Positions 60,916 to 64,000 of a stretch of DNA of 64,000 nt are shown here, piece by piece (the stretch's first letter is position 1; each line of letters opens with the position of its first letter). Both the position numbers and the translations under genes were made by a program. Below the pieces are notes generated by a model that made no database searches, was not told the DNA's origin, and worked only from the letters and a program-made list of their open reading frames with translations. Origin of the DNA: Catenulispora pinisilvae (GTDB taxonomy: Bacteria > Actinomycetota > Actinomycetes > Streptomycetales > Catenulisporaceae); assembly GCF_015356865.1 (NCBI RefSeq), contig NZ_JAAFZA010000030.1, forward strand, positions 1 through 64,000, read 5' to 3'.

Positions 60916-61136
60916 TGGTCACCGGCTTGAGGTGAGCTGAGTGTGAAGCCGGCGGTCGCGTGCGGGGCTTTGGTCACCGGCTTGAGGTGAGTCGGATGTG
61001 AGGCCGGCGGTCGCGTGCGGGGCTTTGGTCACCGGCTTGAGGCGAGTCGGGTGTGAAGCCGGCGGTCGCGTGCGGGGCTTTGGTTACCGGCTTGAGGTGA
61101 GTCGGGTACGGAGCCCGGCGGTCGCGTGCGGGGCTT
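60916..61136 (+). repeat. 55/56-bp tandem unit, four copies, left arm of element B
   Basis: Copies start at 60916, 60971, 61026 and 61081 (period 55, 55, 55; the last is 56). Each begins TGGTCACCGGCTTGAGG or TGGTTACCGGC. Open frames through the repeat are artefacts. Confidence 0.9.
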
Positions 61137-61142
61137 AAAAGC

Positions 61143-61237
61143 GTTGTGAAAAAACCGCCAGATTTCGTCCGCCGGCTTCCCGAGACCCGCGGCGGTCGCC
61201 CGGCAGGGCGGACAAAATCAGGCCGTTTTGTCACAAC
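61143..61237. repeat. Hairpin B1 of element B
   Basis: 31-nt arms (61143-61173 and 61207-61237). Base GTTGTGA, top GTCCGCC / GGCGGAC. Some mismatches in the middle. Loop about 33 nt. Confidence 0.82.
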
Positions 61238-61419
61238 ATGTGTGGTCCGCTTCCGAGAACGGGCAGCCCGGGCGTCAAACCGGCCACGTCGCCGGCTGCC
61301 GGTCGCCCCCAGGGCGAGGTTCACAACCCTACGGCGCAAGGCGGGGACCGGCTGAGGTGACGGCGTACCCGGCCGCGGGCTTCGCGCGGTGCGGGACCCT
61401 GACTAACGCAAGCACACAT

Positions 61420-61514
61420 GTTGTTAAAAAACGGCCAGATTTTGGCCGCCGGACCTGCTCACCGCCGCCCGACAGCGCAAGTCAGCGGCCAAAATCTGGC
61501 GGTTTTTTCACAAC
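61420..61514. repeat. Hairpin B2 of element B
   Basis: Arms 61420-61450 and about 61484-61514. Base GTTGT / ACAAC, middle AAAAAACGGCCAGATTTTGG, nearly perfect. Followed by the inverted 56-bp unit. Confidence 0.85.
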
Positions 61515-61520
61515 GCTTTT

Positions 61521-61631
61521 AAGCCCCGCACGCGACCGCCGGGCTCCGTACCCGACTCACCTCAAGCCGGTAACCAAAGCCCCGCACGCGACCGCCGGCT
61601 TCACACCCGGGTCACCTGAAGCCGGTGACCA
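61521..61631 (-). repeat. Inverted 55/56-bp units, two copies, right arm of element B
   Basis: 61521-61576 and 61577-61631. The first is an exact reverse complement, 56 of 56 bases, of the fourth unit of the left arm (61081-61136), although other units in the same element differ at several positions. Confidence 0.9.
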
Positions 61632-61686
61632 GAACCCCGCACCCAACCCCCGAAAGATCGACGCGGCGCTGCACTACTGACCGAAG

Positions 61687-62850
61687 TCAGCCGACGGTGC
61701 GCAGCGCGTCCGGGGTGAGGTCGGCGAGCGTCGGATAGCCGTCGACGGCCATCAACAGGTCGGCCTCGGCCAGCAAGGTGCGCAGCACGTGCACGAGCCC
61801 GTCGACGCCGCCGATGGCGAGGCCGTAGAGGTAGGGACGGCCGATCGCGACCGCGGTGGCACCCAGGGCCAGGGCCTTGACGACGTCCGTGCCGCTGCGC
61901 ACCCCGGAGTCGAAGATCACCGGAAGTCCGTCGGCGGCCGCGACCACCTCGGGCAGTGCGTCCAGCGCGGCCAGGCCGCCGTTGGCCTGGCGGCCGCCGT
62001 GGTTCGAGCAGTAGATCCCGTCCACGCCGCCGTCGCGGGCCCGGCGCACGTCCTCGGGGTGACACAGGCCCTTGACGATCAGCGGCAGGGTCGTGAGCGA
62101 GCGCAGCCACGGCAGGTCATCCCAGGTCAGGGGGTTGCCGAAGACGCCGGCCCAGTGCATGACGGTCGGCGCCATGTCCTCCTCGGGTGGCTTGGGCAGC
62201 GCGGCGCGGAACACCGGGTCGCTGGTGTAGTTGGTCAGGCAGTGCCCGCGCAGCTGCGGGAAGTTCGCGGTGGACAGGTCGCGGGGGCGCCAGCCGGTGA
62301 CCCAGGTGTCCAGGGTGACGACGATGCCCTGGAACCCGGCCTGCTCGGCCCGCCGCACCAGGCTGGCGGCCAGGTCGCGGTCGGTGGGCGTGTAGAGCTG
62401 GAAGAAGCCGGGGGTCTGGCCGAACTCGGCGGCCACCTGCTCCATCGGGTCCGCCGACAGGGTCGAGGCGATCATCGGGACCCCGGTCTGCGCGGCGGCG
62501 CGCGCCGCCGCGAGGTCGCCGTGGCCGTCCTGCGCGCACAGGCCGAGCACGCCGACCGGGGCCATGAGCAGCGGCGTGGGCAGCGTCAGGCCGAACATGG
62601 AGACCGACAGGTCCCGCTGGGCGGCGCCGACGAACATGCGCGGGACCAGCGCGTGCCGCAGGAAGGCGGCGACGTTGGCGCGCTGGGTGTGCTCGTCACC
62701 GGCCCCGCCGGCCACGTAGGACCACACCGACGGCGGCAGCGCCGCCTGGGCCGCGGACTCCCAGCCTTCGAACAGCATCGGGAAGCGCGGGACCACCCCC
62801 TGGAGCCCGTCGAGGTAGATCTCGTACTGGTAGCCGCCGAAGTCGGTCAT
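61687..62850 (-). CDS. Lactate 2-monooxygenase / FMN alpha-hydroxy-acid oxidase
   Basis: 387 aa FMN TIM barrel. SYVAGGAGDEHTQRAN and PMLFEGWESAAQAALPP at the start, FFQLYTPTDRDLA, LDTWVTGWRPRDLSTANFP, LIVKGLCHPEDVRRA and the active-site SNHGGRQANGG (catalytic His at about 284). The pattern matches mycobacterial lactate 2-monooxygenase, which turns L-lactate into acetate, CO2 and water, more closely than glycolate oxidase. Start ATG 62850. It is convergent with the response regulator across element B. Confidence 0.93.
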   Translation of the reverse strand: MTDFGGYQYEIYLDGLQGVVPRFPMLFEGWESAAQAALPPSVWSYVAGGAGDEHTQRANVAAFLRHALVPRMFVGAAQRDLSVSMFGLTLPTPLLMAPVGVLGLCAQDGHGDLAAARAAAQTGVPMIASTLSADPMEQVAAEFGQTPGFFQLYTPTDRDLAASLVRRAEQAGFQGIVVTLDTWVTGWRPRDLSTANFPQLRGHCLTNYTSDPVFRAALPKPPEEDMAPTVMHWAGVFGNPLTWDDLPWLRSLTTLPLIVKGLCHPEDVRRARDGGVDGIYCSNHGGRQANGGLAALDALPEVVAAADGLPVIFDSGVRSGTDVVKALALGATAVAIGRPYLYGLAIGGVDGLVHVLRTLLAEADLLMAVDGYPTLADLTPDALRTVG

Positions 62851-63045
62851 CCGCTGCCTGCTTCCTCGTCGTCTGGTGGTCGGTCGGTATTCGGCCGGTG
62901 TTCGGCCAGTGTTCGGTCGTCGTTCACAGGGTGAAGATCGCCAGGAATCCTACGACCGTGGGACGGCCGCCGGAGACGGCCGGAATGACGACTTGCGGCG
63001 GTGGCTGACGTGTGTCAGCTGACGAACGATCAGCGGCTGTCGCGG
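62851..63045. other. Intergenic region upstream of lactate monooxygenase
   Basis: 195 bp between two leftward genes. The short repeat GGT(G/C)TTCGGCC-like motif recurs at about 62886-62910 (TATTCGGCCGG, TGTTCGGCCAG, TGTTCGGTCG), possibly a regulator site or promoter region. Nothing else stands out. Confidence 0.4.
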
Positions 63046-63805
63046 TCAGCGGTTATAGAGCTTGCGTGCCCATAGATATCCGCCGAGCGCGATCACCACA
63101 CTCCACACGACCGCCTTGGTGAGATTGGTGCCGACGCTCTGGTCGTTGAGCAGCGCGCGGAGCGTCTCGATGACCGGGGTGAACGGCTGGTGGTTCGCGA
63201 ACCAGCGCAGCGGCGCGGGCAGCGAGGCGGTGGGGACGACGCCGCTGCCGAGGAACGGCAGCATCAGCAACGGCATCGGGAGGTTGCTGGCGGTGGCGAC
63301 GCTCTTGGCGGACATCGCCAGGGCGGCGGAGAGCCAGGTGATGGCGAACGTGAACATGGCCAGCACGCCGATCACGCCGAGCCAGTCCGCGACCGTGGCC
63401 GCCGGGCGGAAACCGATCACCACGGCGGCCACCAGCGCCGCGGCGAGGGCGAGGAAGTTCTGCACCAGCGCGCCGAGGACGTGGCCGGTGAGCACCGAGA
63501 CGCGGGCGATGGCCATGGTCTTGAAGCGGGCGACGATCCCGCCGGTCATGTCCATCGCCACCGAGATCGCGGTGCCCTGCGCGGCGCCGGCGATGGTGGT
63601 GGCCAGGATGCCGGGGGGTGAGGTAGCCGGCGTAGGCGGCACGGCTGCCGCCGAGGCCGGCGCTCATGGTGCCGCCGAGGACGTAGACGAACAGGAGGAG
63701 GAAGACGACGGGGATGGCGGTATAGGTGAGGAGCGGGGTCGGATAGCGGCGGATGTGCTTGAGCTGGCGGCGGAGCATGGTCGCGGAGTCGGTCAGGGCT
63801 CTCAT
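63046..63805 (-). pseudogene. ABC-2 type drug exporter permease (DrrB-like), interrupted by a one-base frameshift
   Basis: Together the frames encode about 252 aa of a DrrB-like six-helix permease. Residues 1-64 (MRALTDSATMLRRQ to RAAYAGYLTP) are in one frame from ATG 63805; the rest, from about GILATTIAGAAQGTAISV to WARKLYNR, is in another. The switch falls at a run of six G (63613-63618, six C in the coding strand); one C fewer restores a normal reading. It is either a real pseudogene, a phase-variable tract, or a sequencing error. The remainder has intact helices and no stops, so it is recent. Confidence 0.85.
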
Positions 63806-64000
63806 CGGGCGGGGTCCTTGGTGGTGGTGACGGCTGCGGTCGGGCTGGTCGGGGCCGTCGGGCTGGTCGGAGCGGTCAGACTGGTCGGGGCGGCCTGACT
63901 GATCGGCGTGGTCGGAGCGGCCGGGCTGGTCGGGCTGGTCGGGCTGGTCAGGCTGGTCAGGAATCCGATACCAGCCGTCGTCGGGGCGGCCGAGGCGTCA
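63802..64000 (-). CDS. 3-prime end of an upstream gene, probably the ABC ATPase (DrrA-like), partial
   Basis: About 65 codons at the window edge, ending TTTKDPAR; the stop overlaps the permease ATG by four bases (ATGA, 63802-63805). The visible part is low-complexity Thr/Ser/Pro/Ala (repeats of SLTSPTSPTSP) and not a conserved domain. Coupling to a DrrB-like permease makes an ABC ATPase with a C-terminal extension the natural guess, but the catalytic part is outside the window. Confidence 0.6.
   Translation of the reverse strand, partial: DASAAPTTAGIGFLTSLTSPTSPTSPAAPTTPISQAAPTSLTAPTSPTAPTSPTAAVTTTKDPAR

Larger units (their letters stand above)
60887..61661. repeat. Palindromic element B (composite inverted repeat, non-coding)
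   Basis: A 775-bp element between convergent genes. Left to right: TIR with TTGATCTTTC (60887), four 55/56-bp units (60916-61136), hairpin B1 (61143-61237), box CAACATGTGTG (61234-61244), a 168-bp centre, box CACACATGTTG (61413-61423), hairpin B2 (61420-61514), two inverted units (61521-61631), and the right TIR GAAAGATCGA (about 61652-61661). Same plan as element A. The centre also aligns with A's (for example AGAACGG, CCCGGGC and GGGACCGGCT shared in order). Confidence 0.88.

Noticed and set aside
60916-61136. Possible CRISPR array made of 55/56-bp repeats
   Set aside because: The units are directly adjacent with no variable spacers, and no cas gene is present.
60974-61339. 121-codon leftward open frame through element B
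   Set aside because: It reads through the 55/56-bp units (repeated KPVTKAPHATAG-type peptides). A period of 55 breaks frame from unit to unit, which a protein would not tolerate.
1-64000. tRNA, rRNA and riboswitch genes
   Set aside because: No cloverleaf, conserved rRNA segment or known riboswitch core was recognised on either strand; absence is by eye and could be checked with tRNAscan-SE and Infernal.

Overview
The window reads as a piece of chromosome from a high-GC, filamentous-type actinomycete. Support comes from the very high GC content, frequent GTG starts, four-base ATGA/GTGA gene overlaps, many TetR, LacI and ROK regulators beside catabolic genes, a sugar ABC importer without its own ATPase, and a large secretome of glycoside hydrolases with Sec or Tat signals. 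Catenulispora or Streptomyces relatives fit, but the genus cannot be fixed from sequence alone. I see no rRNA, tRNA, CRISPR array, phage block, PKS/NRPS genes or intact insertion sequence. Layout: 0-8.6 kb holds an ABC exporter half-transporter with an unusual Walker A, a secreted alpha-galactosidase (GH27), a KAP P-loop NTPase, a secreted lyase-like jelly-roll protein, a LacI regulator and the orphan tail of an alpha/beta hydrolase. 8.7-10.6 kb is a divergent TetR / Tet(X)-like flavoprotein monooxygenase pair with two matched operators. 10.7-15.9 kb is a leftward acyl-CoA/terpenoid-type operon (TIGR03084 protein, AtuA-like protein, acyl-CoA dehydrogenase, enoyl-CoA hydratase/isomerase, TetR). 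16-18.2 kb carries a beta-lactamase-fold hydrolase, a small zincin and oligoribonuclease. 18.2-18.9 kb is non-coding palindromic element A. 18.9-24.1 kb encodes two secreted proteins: a GHL10 hydrolase, and a protein joining a phosphodiester glycosidase to a calcineurin-type phosphoesterase. 24.5-30.5 kb has an MFS exporter with a regulatory-domain tail, a DUF1445 hydro-lyase, and an MFS/VOC operon controlled by a divergent TetR. 30.5-36.4 kb has an EndoH-like GH18 enzyme and membrane-stress type genes (SPFH, TPM, PspA). 36.5-43 kb is a galactoside-type operon (ROK regulator, two permeases, binding protein, GH35). 43-45 kb is decayed DNA (MFS and HxlR remnants) with an intact NAD(P)-binding reductase and a MITE-like element. 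45-56 kb has DUF4132, methyltransferase, PolX, a sugar-acid cluster (SDR and RspA/ManD-like dehydratase with divergent LacI) and a WD40 protein. 56-61 kb is an MMPL transporter divergent from a two-component system. 60.9-61.7 kb is palindromic element B. 61.7-64 kb is lactate 2-monooxygenase and an ABC-2 drug exporter with a one-base frameshift. The most interesting structure is the pair of related non-coding elements, A (18230-18877) and B (60887-61661). Both sit between convergent genes. Each is built from outward 55/56-bp tandem units, four copies of a roughly 30-nt arm folded into two local hairpins, inverted CAACATGTGTG / CACACATGTTG boxes and a related unique centre of 170-180 bp. The arms of each local hairpin match each other better than the arms of the other hairpins, so a folded nucleic acid (structured RNA or a hairpin-recognised mobile element) seems more likely than chance. 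Functionally the window is mainly about sensing, importing and degrading external glycans and small organic acids, plus export and envelope maintenance.
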